A stretch of DNA of 24,303 nucleotides from NCBI GenBank assembly GCA_964480195.1, contig CAYZOJ010000021.1:1-24303 (forward strand), written 5' to 3'. Positions 9,119-15,561 of this stretch are shown one piece after another (the first letter of the stretch is position 1; every line of letters begins with the position of its first letter). Position numbers and translations under genes: made by a program. Below the pieces are notes generated by a model. That model made no database searches, was not told the DNA's origin, and saw only the letters and a list, made by a program, of their open reading frames with translations. The stretch is from Stercoripulliclostridium_A sp964480195 (GTDB lineage Bacteria; Bacillota; Clostridia; Christensenellales; DTU072).

Positions 9119-9148
9119 ATTTTACCACCCCTACGGGAGGTCTGTCAA
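9119..9148 (-). promoter_or_regulatory. Predicted promoter of rpoB-rpoC
   Basis: On the minus strand TTGACA (9143-9148) is followed after 18 bp by TAAAAT (9119-9124), a good sigma-A-type promoter. The start point would be near 9112, about 178 nt before rpoB. Confidence 0.75.
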
Positions 9149-9193
9149 GCGTTTTAATATTAAAAATAAAATAAATAATTATTAAATATATTA

Positions 9194-9222
9194 TTGAGTG
9201 TTTATTTGGCGCGTGGTATAAT
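9194..9222 (+). promoter_or_regulatory. Predicted promoter of rqcP-ispDF (leaderless)
   Basis: TTGAGT (9194-9199), a 17-bp spacer and a perfect TATAAT (9217-9222). The rqcP ATG begins at 9229, only 7 nt after the -10 box, which is where transcription should start. The mRNA would therefore begin at or next to the start codon. Confidence 0.8.
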
Positions 9223-9228
9223 AACGCT

Positions 9229-9480
9229 ATGAGACTGGACAAATATCTTAAAATCACACGAATAATAAAAAGACGCACCGTCGCCAACGACGCCTGCGAC
9301 GCGGACAGAGTAACTCTCAACGATAAACCCGCAAAGCCCTCCAAAGAAGTCAAGGTCGGCGATATAATCGGCGTAAGGTTCGGCGATAAAGAAGCTCATT
9401 TCCGCGTGCTCAAAGTTCCCGAGGGCAATGTCGGAAAATCCGACGCAAGCACCCTTTACGAGGTTTGCGATGAAGTTTGA
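9229..9480 (+). CDS. rqcP: S4-domain ribosome quality-control protein RqcP (YabO family)
   Basis: An 83-aa RNA-binding protein made of one S4 fold. The first residues, MRLDKYLKITRIIKRRTVAN, closely match Bacillus subtilis RqcP/YabO (from memory), as does the later KPAKPSKEVKVGD...VRFGDK pattern. In B. subtilis RqcP works with RqcH on obstructed 50S subunits, stabilising the P-site tRNA during poly-alanine tailing of stalled chains. The length fits the family. There is no Shine-Dalgarno sequence: the -10 box TATAAT ends 7 nt before the ATG, so the message looks leaderless. The 3' end overlaps ispDF by 11 nt, which suggests translational coupling. It could also be called an Hsp15-like protein, but the short form and the phylum favour RqcP. 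Confidence 0.92.
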   Translation: MRLDKYLKITRIIKRRTVANDACDADRVTLNDKPAKPSKEVKVGDIIGVRFGDKEAHFRVLKVPEGNVGKSDASTLYEVCDEV

Positions 9481-10582
9481 TGCGGTTATACTCGCAGGCG
9501 GTAATTCCGTACGCGCCGGCGGAGAAAAAATGGCGTTCACTTTCGGCGACCAAACCGTTCTCGAGCGCACGGTATCCGTCTTTTGCGCTTCTCCCGATAT
9601 AGCCGACGTCATTATCGTAATACGCGAAGACTTAGAGGCTCTCGCGACAAACGTCGCACGCTCTTTGGGCGAATCACGTATCAAAATCGTCATCGGCGGA
9701 GCTTCCCGCGCGGAATCGGCGATAAAAGGTCTTTCCGTTGCCAAAACGGAGTATGTACTCATTCACGACGGTGCCCGTCCGTATCTAACCGAAAATCTCG
9801 TACGCACCGTATGCGAAGCAACCGAAACATACGGAAGCGCCGTCCCCGCTCTACCGCTTGCGGACAGCGCAAGAGTCATAGACGGCGATACCATAGTCGG
9901 AGAAATTGACAGAAATCGTATCCGCAGGGTACAGACTCCGCAAGGATACAGAACGAGCGAAGTGCTCGCCTTTTACAAAAAGGCAATCGACGAAGGTTTT
10001 ATCCCGACAGACGAAAGTGCTCTGTACGCTAAATACGCGCACGGAGCACACATCGTAGACGGCGAAGAAACCAATATGAAAATCACTTCTGCCGGCGATT
10101 ATCTCACGCACGGAGCAAAAATCGGTATCGGCACAGATCTTCACCGTCTTGTCCCCTACCGCAAGCTTATGCTCGGCGGTATCGAAGTTTCTTACGAACT
10201 CGGCGAACTCGCGCATTCGGACGGCGACGTCGTTATACACGCGATAATCGACGCGCTCCTCTCCGCTCTCGGACAAAGCGATATCGGCTGTCGATTCCCC
10301 GACGGCGACCCGAGATACCTCGATATCGACTCCACGCTTATGCTATCGGAAGTCATGGACGACTGCCGAAAAGCCAATAAAAAGGTAGCTTCCTGCAACG
10401 TAATCATCGAGTTGGAGCGCCCGAAACTCGCAGATTATATACCCGTAATGAGGGTTAAACTCGCAAACCTCCTGGAAACTTCTCGCCTCAACGTGTCCGT
10501 ATCCGCCAAAACGAACGAGGGCTTGGGTCCCGTCGGCGAAGGGCTCGCGGTCAAGGCTTACGCTACTGTCGTGCTCGTTTAA
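9470..10582 (+). CDS. ispDF: Bifunctional IspD-IspF enzyme of the MEP isoprenoid pathway
   Basis: A fusion of two enzymes of the methylerythritol phosphate route to isoprenoids, 370 aa from the chosen start. Residues 1-215 are IspD (CDP-ME synthase): the nucleotide-binding start VILAGGNSVRAGGEK, HDGARPY near 99-105, and RVQTPQGYRT near 153-162. Residues 218-370 are IspF (MEcPP synthase): metal ligands D223, H225 (GTDLH) and H257, plus LAHSDGDVVIHAI and GLGPVGEG near the end. I chose the ATG at 9470 because the translation there opens directly with the IspD fold; an upstream in-frame ATG at 9428 lies inside rqcP and would add 14 unrelated residues. The gene overlaps rqcP by 11 nt. Its stop abuts the stop of the convergent DUF1540 gene with no spacer. 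Confidence 0.95.
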   Translation: MKFDAVILAGGNSVRAGGEKMAFTFGDQTVLERTVSVFCASPDIADVIIVIREDLEALATNVARSLGESRIKIVIGGASRAESAIKGLSVAKTEYVLIHDGARPYLTENLVRTVCEATETYGSAVPALPLADSARVIDGDTIVGEIDRNRIRRVQTPQGYRTSEVLAFYKKAIDEGFIPTDESALYAKYAHGAHIVDGEETNMKITSAGDYLTHGAKIGIGTDLHRLVPYRKLMLGGIEVSYELGELAHSDGDVVIHAIIDALLSALGQSDIGCRFPDGDPRYLDIDSTLMLSEVMDDCRKANKKVASCNVIIELERPKLADYIPVMRVKLANLLETSRLNVSVSAKTNEGLGPVGEGLAVKAYATVVLV

Positions 10583-10885
10583 CTACTCCTCGAGGCGCGT
10601 CTGACACCGCGCATTGAACATCTTGTCTTTGATGTATATAGAAGTCGCGGTGCACCTCTTATCTCTGTTGAAAACGCAATCGGCGTCGCATTGAATAATC
10701 GCGGGTGCCGACTGCAAAAACTCCTCGGCGACTTCGAGTTCGGCAAACGTCTGCTCGAGAACGCCTCCTACACGCTTCATTCTCGTAGCGCATACGCCTT
10801 TCTCGTTGACGCCGATTACGGAAGCGTTACAATGCCCCTTTAAGTTGTGAATACAGTTTTGTGTGACGCATTTAAGTTGATCCAT
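10583..10885 (-). CDS. DUF1540 domain protein, two Cys-rich repeats
   Basis: A 100-aa protein with two copies of the DUF1540 pattern: CVTQNCIHNLKGHCNASVIGV at the N-terminus and CDADCVFNRDKRCTATSIYI near the C-terminus, each with three or four conserved Cys that probably bind a metal. DUF1540 proteins are common in Clostridia and their role is unknown. I chose the ATG at 10885 because an AAGGAG sits 6 nt upstream of it; two earlier in-frame ATGs (10891, 10939) are closer to or upstream of that site. It is divergent from rplI and convergent with ispDF. No clear promoter was found in the 97-bp gap on this strand. Confidence 0.85.
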   Translation of the reverse strand: MDQLKCVTQNCIHNLKGHCNASVIGVNEKGVCATRMKRVGGVLEQTFAELEVAEEFLQSAPAIIQCDADCVFNRDKRCTATSIYIKDKMFNARCQTRLEE

Positions 10886-10932
10886 GTTCATCTCCTTTTT
10901 GTAAGTATGCACCGCGCTCGGATATTTATCCG

Positions 10933-10961
10933 TTGACAAAACTCACCGAAAATGATAGACT
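10933..10961 (+). promoter_or_regulatory. Predicted promoter of rplI
   Basis: TTGACA (10933-10938), a 17-bp spacer and TAGACT (10956-10961), followed by a GGAGG ribosome site at 10971-10975 and the rplI ATG at 10983. Confidence 0.75.
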
Positions 10962-10982
10962 AATCCCAACGGAGGTACTCAA

Positions 10983-11426
10983 ATGAAAGTTATTCTTCTA
11001 AAAGACGTACAAGGACACGGAAAAAAAGGCGAAATCGTTGTCGTCAACGACGGTTATGCCAAGAACTATCTCATACCTAAAAAACTCGCAGTCGAGGCGA
11101 CCAAGTCCGTCCTCAACGAAATAGAGCAAAAAGTAGCTCGCGAAGCCAGAATAATGAAAGAAGAACGCGCCGCGGCGGAAGCTCTCGCAAAAGAATTATC
11201 GTCGGTTGTGGCAAAAGTCGCCGTTAAATGCGGAGACGGCAAAATGTACGGTAGCGTTACCACCCAAAACATCGCGGACGCTTTGGCTGAACTCGGCTAC
11301 AATGTCGACAAACGCAAAATCGTATTGAAAGACACCATAAAAGATGTCGGCGTATACGGCGCGGAAATCAAACTTTATAAAGACGTTTCCGCAAAAATTA
11401 AAGTTTCGGTCGTCAAAAAAGACTAA
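10983..11426 (+). CDS. rplI: 50S ribosomal protein L9
   Basis: A 147-aa protein that binds 23S rRNA at the base of the L1 stalk and helps keep reading frame. The N-terminal domain signature is complete: MKVILLKDVQGHGKKGEIV then VNDGYAKNYLIPKKLA, followed by a long charged connecting helix (about residues 40-75) and the C-terminal domain with DGKMYGSVTTQNIADAL. It has its own promoter and a strong terminator at 11445-11473. L9 is more often found near rpsF/rpsR or dnaB; here it lies alone between rplL and the rpoBC side of the locus. Confidence 0.98.
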   Translation: MKVILLKDVQGHGKKGEIVVVNDGYAKNYLIPKKLAVEATKSVLNEIEQKVAREARIMKEERAAAEALAKELSSVVAKVAVKCGDGKMYGSVTTQNIADALAELGYNVDKRKIVLKDTIKDVGVYGAEIKLYKDVSAKIKVSVVKKD

Positions 11427-11444
11427 AAACCCACAAAAGATTAC

Positions 11445-11473
11445 GGCGCGCACGATATCGTGCGCGCCTTTTT
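11445..11473 (+). terminator. rplI terminator
   Basis: A perfect 24-bp palindrome, GC-rich (11445-11468), followed by five T (11469-11473), 18 nt after the rplI stop. Confidence 0.9.
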
Positions 11474-11486
11474 ATCTTATCCCTAT

Positions 11487-11528
11487 AAAAACTATTCCCG
11501 ACGCAATACGTCGGGAATGATTTTTTTT
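11487..11528. terminator. Bidirectional terminator between rplI and rplL
   Basis: A 10-bp stem with a 5-nt loop (11494-11518). On the plus strand it is followed by eight T (11521-11528); on the minus strand by AGTTTTT. It can therefore end transcripts from both convergent sides. Confidence 0.85.
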
Positions 11529-11538
11529 CGTACACTTA

Positions 11539-11561
11539 AAGCGCGGACGTAATCCGCGCTT
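11539..11561 (-). terminator. Hairpin after rplL, possible terminator
   Basis: A 9-bp stem with a 5-nt loop lies 20 nt after the rplL stop. On the minus strand only a short TTT follows, so termination is more likely completed at the next hairpin (11494-11518). Confidence 0.5.
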
Positions 11562-11581
11562 CAAAATGAATGAAGTATAAA

Positions 11582-11959
11582 CTATTTAACTTCGACTTCT
11601 GCGCCTGCTGCCTTAAGTTTAGCTGCGATTTCTTCAGCGGCTTCCTTAGAGATAGCTTCTTTAACGTTCTTCGGAGCGTTGTCAACGAGGCCCTTAGCTT
11701 CGACGAGGCTGAGTCCGGGGATGGCTTCACGAACAGCCTTGATAACGGCGATCTTGTTAGCGCCTACTGCCTTGAGAACGACGTCAAACTCGGTCTTCTC
11801 TTCTTCTACGGGAGCTGCTGCTGCCGCGGGTGCTGCGCCTGCTACTGCTACTGCAGCTGCACTTACGCCGAATTCGGCTTCGAGAGCCTTAACGAGATCT
11901 CTTACCTCGAGAACGGAAAGAGTCTTAATTTCTTCAACTATGTTTTGAATATCTGCCAT
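11582..11959 (-). CDS. rplL: 50S ribosomal protein L7/L12
   Basis: A 125-aa acidic stalk protein, present in several copies per ribosome, that recruits and stimulates translation GTPases. An N-terminal dimerisation helix (residues 1-32), an Ala/Pro-rich hinge (about 33-50) and the C-terminal factor-binding domain EFDVVLKAVGANKIAVIKAV...GLSLVEAKGLVD follow the usual order. It lies 41 nt downstream of rplJ with a GGAG ribosome site and shares its message. Confidence 0.98.
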   Translation of the reverse strand: MADIQNIVEEIKTLSVLEVRDLVKALEAEFGVSAAAVAVAGAAPAAAAAPVEEEKTEFDVVLKAVGANKIAVIKAVREAIPGLSLVEAKGLVDNAPKNVKEAISKEAAEEIAAKLKAAGAEVEVK

Positions 11960-12000
11960 TGTTATATTTCTCCTTCAATTTTAATAATTAGGCGGCTAAA

Positions 12001-12507
12001 TTATGCGTTAGCCTCTTCAACTTTGTTTGCGTGTGCGTCAAGCACTCTGGCGAGACCTGCAACAGGTTCTTGCAAGAGTCCGAGTAATTGTGCGATAAGG
12101 GTTTCTTTGCTGGGAAGATTTGCGAGATCCTTGCATCCGTTCTCATCAAGATACGTGCCGTCTACCATACCGCATTTGAACTTAAGCTTCTTAAAAGCCA
12201 AAGCTTTTTGCGAGGCAACTTTTGCGGGAGCCGCGATATTATCCGTCATTGCAAAAGCAACCGCGGTAGGTCCGTTGAGCGCGTCGTCGAATTGGTTATA
12301 TCCGAGCTCGTTAAGGGCGATTTTGAGAAGTCTGTTCTTAAGAACGCAGTACTTAACGCCGTTGTTACGGTACTCAACACGCATTTCGGTGTCCTGAGCG
12401 ACGGTCAAACCACAGTAATCAATGAGGACAAAGGACTGGGCGTCTTGGATCATCTTTTTGATTTCTTCGACATGCTGTTCTTTGGCTTGTCTGATTTCCT
12501 TGGACAT
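12001..12507 (-). CDS. rplJ: 50S ribosomal protein L10
   Basis: A 168-aa stalk base protein that binds 23S rRNA and anchors L7/L12 dimers through its C-terminal helix. The N-terminal domain is typical (KMIQDAQSFVLIDYCGLTVAQ, then LRVEYRNNG-like MRVEYRNNGVKYCVLKNRLL, and LNGPTAVAFAM). It is preceded by a GGAGG site and by a roughly 150-nt leader of the L10-leader type with its own promoter. In this family the L10-L12 complex binds its own leader to control expression. Confidence 0.97.
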   Translation of the reverse strand: MSKEIRQAKEQHVEEIKKMIQDAQSFVLIDYCGLTVAQDTEMRVEYRNNGVKYCVLKNRLLKIALNELGYNQFDDALNGPTAVAFAMTDNIAAPAKVASQKALAFKKLKFKCGMVDGTYLDENGCKDLANLPSKETLIAQLLGLLQEPVAGLARVLDAHANKVEEANA

Positions 12508-12658
12508 TATATACCTCCTTCTATTTTATAAACAAGCTCCGTCCCAAAAGAAACGGAGCTTTACACTTGCACATGAAAGATCTATTTCTCTGCGTATGCT
12601 CCTTGCGGAATTATATCTTGCGACACATACGGTCTGGGAGGAATGAGCTTATTAACTT
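12508..12658 (-). promoter_or_regulatory. L10-type ribosomal protein leader
   Basis: The leader between the predicted start near 12658 and the rplJ ribosome site ends with a 9-bp hairpin (12534-12561, loop 10 nt) followed by GTTTATAAAAT, a terminator-like element. Its position, length and 3' hairpin match the Gram-positive L10 leader RNA, which binds the L10-L12 complex. A covariance-model match could not be tested here. Confidence 0.65.
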
Positions 12659-12664
12659 GTTATT

Positions 12665-12693
12665 ATTATACGGCTATGCGAGTCGTATGTCAA
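12665..12693 (-). promoter_or_regulatory. Predicted strong promoter of rplJ-rplL
   Basis: Perfect TTGACA (12688-12693) and perfect TATAAT (12665-12670) with a 17-bp spacer, immediately after the rplA stop codon. It allows extra L10/L12 synthesis beyond the upstream operon. Confidence 0.9.
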
Positions 12694-12698
12694 CGAAA

Positions 12699-13388
12699 TT
12701 AAGCGTTTTGCTTATAGTTGATTTTGATTCCGGGTCCCATCGTGGAGGAAAGGACTACGCTCTTGAGGTAAGTACCTTTTGCCGCCGCGGGTTTTGCCTT
12801 TACGATAGCGTCCATAAGAACGTTGAGGTTCTCGAGGAGTTTTTCGGAACCGAAAGACTTCTTGCCGATGGGGCAGTGGATGATAGCGGTCTTGTCAACA
12901 CGGTACTCAACCTTACCGGCTTTAATATCGTGGATAGCCTTGGTGAGGTCCATCGTAACGGTTCCGCTCTTGGGAGTAGGCATCAAGCCCTTAGGTCCTA
13001 AAAGCTTACCCAAACGACCTACTTGACCCATCATGTCGGGAGTGGTAACGCAGGTGTCGAAATCGAACCATCCGCCTTGAATCTTGGCGATGATGTCTTC
13101 TGCTCCTACGATATCTGCGCCTGCAGCTTGTGCTTCGTCTGCTTTAACGCCCTTTGCTATAACCAAAACTCTTACGGTCTTACCGGTACCGTTGGGGAGA
13201 ACTACAACGCCTCTGACCTGTTGGTCTGCGTGACGGGGGTCTACGCCGAGTTTTACGGAAACTTCGATAGTTTCATCGAACTTCGCTTTAGCGGTCTGTA
13301 CGGCGAGATTTACGCCCTCTGCGGTTTCGTACGCTTTGGATTTATCGTAAAGTTTAAGGGAATCTACGTAATGTTTACCTTTCTTCAT
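12699..13388 (-). CDS. rplA: 50S ribosomal protein L1
   Basis: A 229-aa protein of the mobile L1 stalk, involved in release of deacylated tRNA; in many bacteria it also represses its own operon. Typical segments: HYVDSLKLYDKSKAY near the start, GVDPRHADQQVRGVVVLPNG, the hinge VTTPDMMGQVGRLGKLLGPKGLMPTPKSGTV region and the conserved C-terminal GPGIKIN. It starts 10 nt after rplK with the GGAGG site overlapping the rplK stop, so the two are tightly coupled. Confidence 0.98.
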   Translation of the reverse strand: MKKGKHYVDSLKLYDKSKAYETAEGVNLAVQTAKAKFDETIEVSVKLGVDPRHADQQVRGVVVLPNGTGKTVRVLVIAKGVKADEAQAAGADIVGAEDIIAKIQGGWFDFDTCVTTPDMMGQVGRLGKLLGPKGLMPTPKSGTVTMDLTKAIHDIKAGKVEYRVDKTAIIHCPIGKKSFGSEKLLENLNVLMDAIVKAKPAAAKGTYLKSVVLSSTMGPGIKINYKQNA

Positions 13389-13398
13389 GTTGCACCTC

Positions 13399-13824
13399 CT
13401 ATTCCTCTACGGTAACACCCATGCTACGGGCGGTACCTGCTACCATCGACATTGCCGCTTCCAAACTTGCCGCGTTAAGATCGGGCATTTTGATTTTGGC
13501 GATTTCTTCGACTTGAGCCTTGGTGAGCTGAGCTACCTTGTCACGGTTGGGCTTCGCGCTTCCGGATTGGAGATTTGCGTACTTTTTGATAAGTACTGCC
13601 GCCGGAGGAGTCTTAAGGATGAACGTGAAGGTACGGTCTGCGTAAATGGTGATTACGACAGGGATTACGAGTCCTTCCTTATCCCTGGTCTTATCGTTAA
13701 ACTCTTTAACGAATCCCGCGATGTTGATACCGTGGGGACCGAGGGTCGAACCTACCGGGGGCCCGGGGGTTGCTTTGCCTGCGGGCAACTGAAGTTTAGC
13801 AGTTGTTACAATTTTTTTTGCCAT
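13399..13824 (-). CDS. rplK: 50S ribosomal protein L11
   Basis: A 141-aa protein of the GTPase-associated centre, where it binds 23S rRNA and is needed for RelA-type and factor-dependent responses. The Pro-rich N-terminal domain KLQLPAGKATPGPPVGSTLG and the C-terminal rRNA-binding domain ending AAMSMVAGTARSMGVTVEE are complete. The gene lies 65 nt after nusG and just before rplA. Its ribosome site is AGGAGG. Confidence 0.98.
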   Translation of the reverse strand: MAKKIVTTAKLQLPAGKATPGPPVGSTLGPHGINIAGFVKEFNDKTRDKEGLVIPVVITIYADRTFTFILKTPPAAVLIKKYANLQSGSAKPNRDKVAQLTKAQVEEIAKIKMPDLNAASLEAAMSMVAGTARSMGVTVEE

Positions 13825-13889
13825 AGTCGGATACCTCCTTGACTATACAGGTTCAAACGAGCGATATTAAGGATTTTATCGCTCTCCCA

Positions 13890-14423
13890 TTATTGATTTA
13901 TCTTTTCTATTTGACTATACTCGAGCTCGACGGGAGTCTGTCTGCCGAACATATGCACGATAACTTTGACCTTTTGTTTGTCGGGGTAAATCTCCTCGAC
14001 AACCGCAAGGAACGTTTCGAGCGGTCCGGATACAATGCGAACATTGTCGCCGACTTCGACGTGGAAGTCTTCGGCAAAGATCTTTTCAAGTCCGATGCGC
14101 TTAACCTCGTCTATGGTAAGAGGCAAAGGCTTACCCTCGGGACCGACAAAACCGCTGACCCCGCGAATGGTCTTGACATTGTAACCGAGCTGGTCGGTAT
14201 AGATCATTTTAATATATACGTAACCCGGGAACTTCTTGCGTTCGGTTATTTTGCGCTTGCCGTTCTTTTCGACTATAACCTCTTCCGTCGGAATGACTAC
14301 ATCGAAAATAGCGTCTTGCAAGCCGTGCACTTCTATCATCTTTTCGATGTTCTTTTGCACAACCGCTTCATACGCAGAATAGGTACGTATTACATACCAT
14401 TTGACGTTATCGTTATTATTCAT
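13890..14423 (-). CDS. nusG: Transcription termination/antitermination factor NusG
   Basis: A 177-aa elongation factor that binds the RNA polymerase clamp and affects pausing, and in many bacteria links to Rho or ribosomes. The NGN domain starts with KWYVIRTYSAYEAVVQKNIE and includes KKFPGYVYIKM; the C-terminal KOW domain contains VEVGDNVRIVSGPLETFLAVV. It follows secE by 11 nt, the usual secE-nusG pair. Confidence 0.98.
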   Translation of the reverse strand: MNNNDNVKWYVIRTYSAYEAVVQKNIEKMIEVHGLQDAIFDVVIPTEEVIVEKNGKRKITERKKFPGYVYIKMIYTDQLGYNVKTIRGVSGFVGPEGKPLPLTIDEVKRIGLEKIFAEDFHVEVGDNVRIVSGPLETFLAVVEEIYPDKQKVKVIVHMFGRQTPVELEYSQIEKINQ

Positions 14424-14434
14424 AATAATGCAAC

Positions 14435-14791
14435 CTAACCGCTGATACCTACAAGGGCTTTGAACGCAGCAAGCAGTCCGCTATCGAATGCGGTGATTAC
14501 TACGAGGAAGAATACCACTACTACGATAACCGTGAGCGTATTCGCAAGTACGCCGGGATTGTTCTTCGTTCTCTGAATCGGAGGCCATTCGACCTTCTTG
14601 AGTTCGGAAATCAATCCTTGGAAGCCCTTTTTGAGGCGCGTCCCAAAACTCGGACCGTCCTTGGTCTTCTTGCCCTTTTGAGGCGCGGATTTTTTGGTGT
14701 TTTTGGATTTGGCGTTAGCAGCTACTTCGACTTGCTTGTCTACTGCGCTTTGCTCGACGTCAACACCCAATTTGACCTGATTTTTAGCCAT
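14435..14791 (-). CDS. secE: Preprotein translocase subunit SecE
   Basis: The small essential clamp subunit of the SecYEG translocon. At 118 aa it is longer than the usual 60-70 aa single-helix Gram-positive form because of a hydrophilic, Lys-rich N-terminal extension of about 50 residues. The amphipathic helix motif GLISELKKVEWPP precedes one membrane segment, LTVIVVVVFFLVVITAFDSG. It sits between rpmG and nusG, as in most Bacillota. Confidence 0.95.
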   Translation of the reverse strand: MAKNQVKLGVDVEQSAVDKQVEVAANAKSKNTKKSAPQKGKKTKDGPSFGTRLKKGFQGLISELKKVEWPPIQRTKNNPGVLANTLTVIVVVVFFLVVITAFDSGLLAAFKALVGISG

Positions 14792-14806
14792 CGTAAGCCT
14801 CCGTGC

Positions 14807-14974
14807 TTATTTGGTTTCCTTGTGAACGGTATGTTTTTTGCAGAATCTGCAATACTTTTTGAGCTCCAATCTGTCGGGAGTGTTCTTCTTGTTCTTGGTC
14901 GTGTCGTAATTACGTTGTTTGCATTCGGTGCAAGCCAAAGTAATTTTTTCGTTGCCATTCTTTTTGTCGGCCAT
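14807..14974 (-). CDS. rpmG: 50S ribosomal protein L33
   Basis: A 55-aa zinc-type (C+) L33 found by translating the gap between secE and acpP. It reads MADKKNGNEKITLACTEC..., with the pattern CxxC (ACTEC) near residue 15 and CxxC (YCRFC) near residue 42, so all four zinc ligands are present. RNYDTTKNKKNTPDRLELKK is the conserved core. It has a GGAGG site 9 nt upstream and is the first gene of the rpmG-secE-nusG-rplK-rplA operon. Confidence 0.95.
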   Translation of the reverse strand: MADKKNGNEKITLACTECKQRNYDTTKNKKNTPDRLELKKYCRFCKKHTVHKETK

Positions 14975-15058
14975 AAGTCCTTTACCTCCTATCGGTTGTC
15001 CCGATATTAGCTTTTTTTACATTCAAAAAAATTACACCCCCTGAACAGGTGCTTTAAT

Positions 15059-15087
15059 AATATAACACTAACCGGTTTGCTTGTCAA
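15059..15087 (-). promoter_or_regulatory. Predicted promoter of the rpmG-secE-nusG-rplKA operon
   Basis: TTGACA (15082-15087), a 17-bp spacer and TATATT (15059-15064) on the minus strand, about 85 nt before the rpmG start. Confidence 0.85.
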
Positions 15088-15111
15088 TGATTTTTAGCGT
15101 AATACGCAAAA

Positions 15112-15342
15112 TTATTTGCTTGTATGCGTTTCTATAAACTTAATGACGTCGCCTACCGTTTTAACCGACTGCATCTCGCTCTCTTCGAATTCAAGACCGT
15201 AAGTGTTTTCGAGCGCTATAAGCATTTCGACTATATCGAGGCTGTCCGCGTCAAGGTCGGTTACAAAGTCGCTTTCCGGTTTAATATCGGACACTTTAAT
15301 ATCGAGGTGTTCTGCGATAAGTTTGGCTATTTCTTCAAACAT
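15112..15342 (-). CDS. acpP: Acyl carrier protein
   Basis: A 76-aa acidic carrier for growing fatty acyl chains. The phosphopantetheine attachment serine lies in DADSLDIVEMLIALE (DSL motif, about residue 35). The rest, such as VKTVGDVIKFIE, is typical. It has its own promoter (15384-15412). It is not next to other fatty-acid genes here, so it may be a housekeeping carrier moved to this locus. Confidence 0.97.
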   Translation of the reverse strand: MFEEIAKLIAEHLDIKVSDIKPESDFVTDLDADSLDIVEMLIALENTYGLEFEESEMQSVKTVGDVIKFIETHTSK

Positions 15343-15383
15343 TTTTAATCTCCTAATTATTATTGACGGTATCCACCTTTAAT

Positions 15384-15412
15384 ATCATACTACATTATGA
15401 GCTTTTTGGCAA
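15384..15412 (-). promoter_or_regulatory. Predicted promoter of acpP
   Basis: TTGCCA (15407-15412), a 17-bp spacer and TATGAT (15384-15389) on the minus strand, about 40 nt before the acpP start codon. Confidence 0.75.
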
Positions 15413-15516
15413 GAAGAATTTGTTATAGACGTTTCGTTCCGCCGTTCCCTCGCCTAAGACAATAACAAAAAAACCGAGTTTCGGGTATCCGTCCGACATT
15501 TTAAGGTTTCCCGTAT

Positions 15517-15545
15517 AAAAAAATCGGGTCGCGAAAGCGACCCGA
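15517..15545 (-). terminator. Terminator ending the motif-protein gene cluster
   Basis: A 9-bp GC-rich stem with a GAAA-type tetraloop (15524-15545) followed on the minus strand by seven T (15517-15523), 16 nt after the last gene of the cluster. Confidence 0.9.
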
Positions 15546-15561
15546 CTGATTTTCGATTCGA

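Noticed and set aside
9428..9469. Earlier in-frame start for ispDF
   Set aside because: It lies deep within rqcP and adds 14 residues unrelated to IspD; the 9470 start opens directly with the IspD fold.
10891..10939. Earlier starts for the DUF1540 gene
   Set aside because: The AAGGAG ribosome site fits only the ATG at 10885 with normal spacing.
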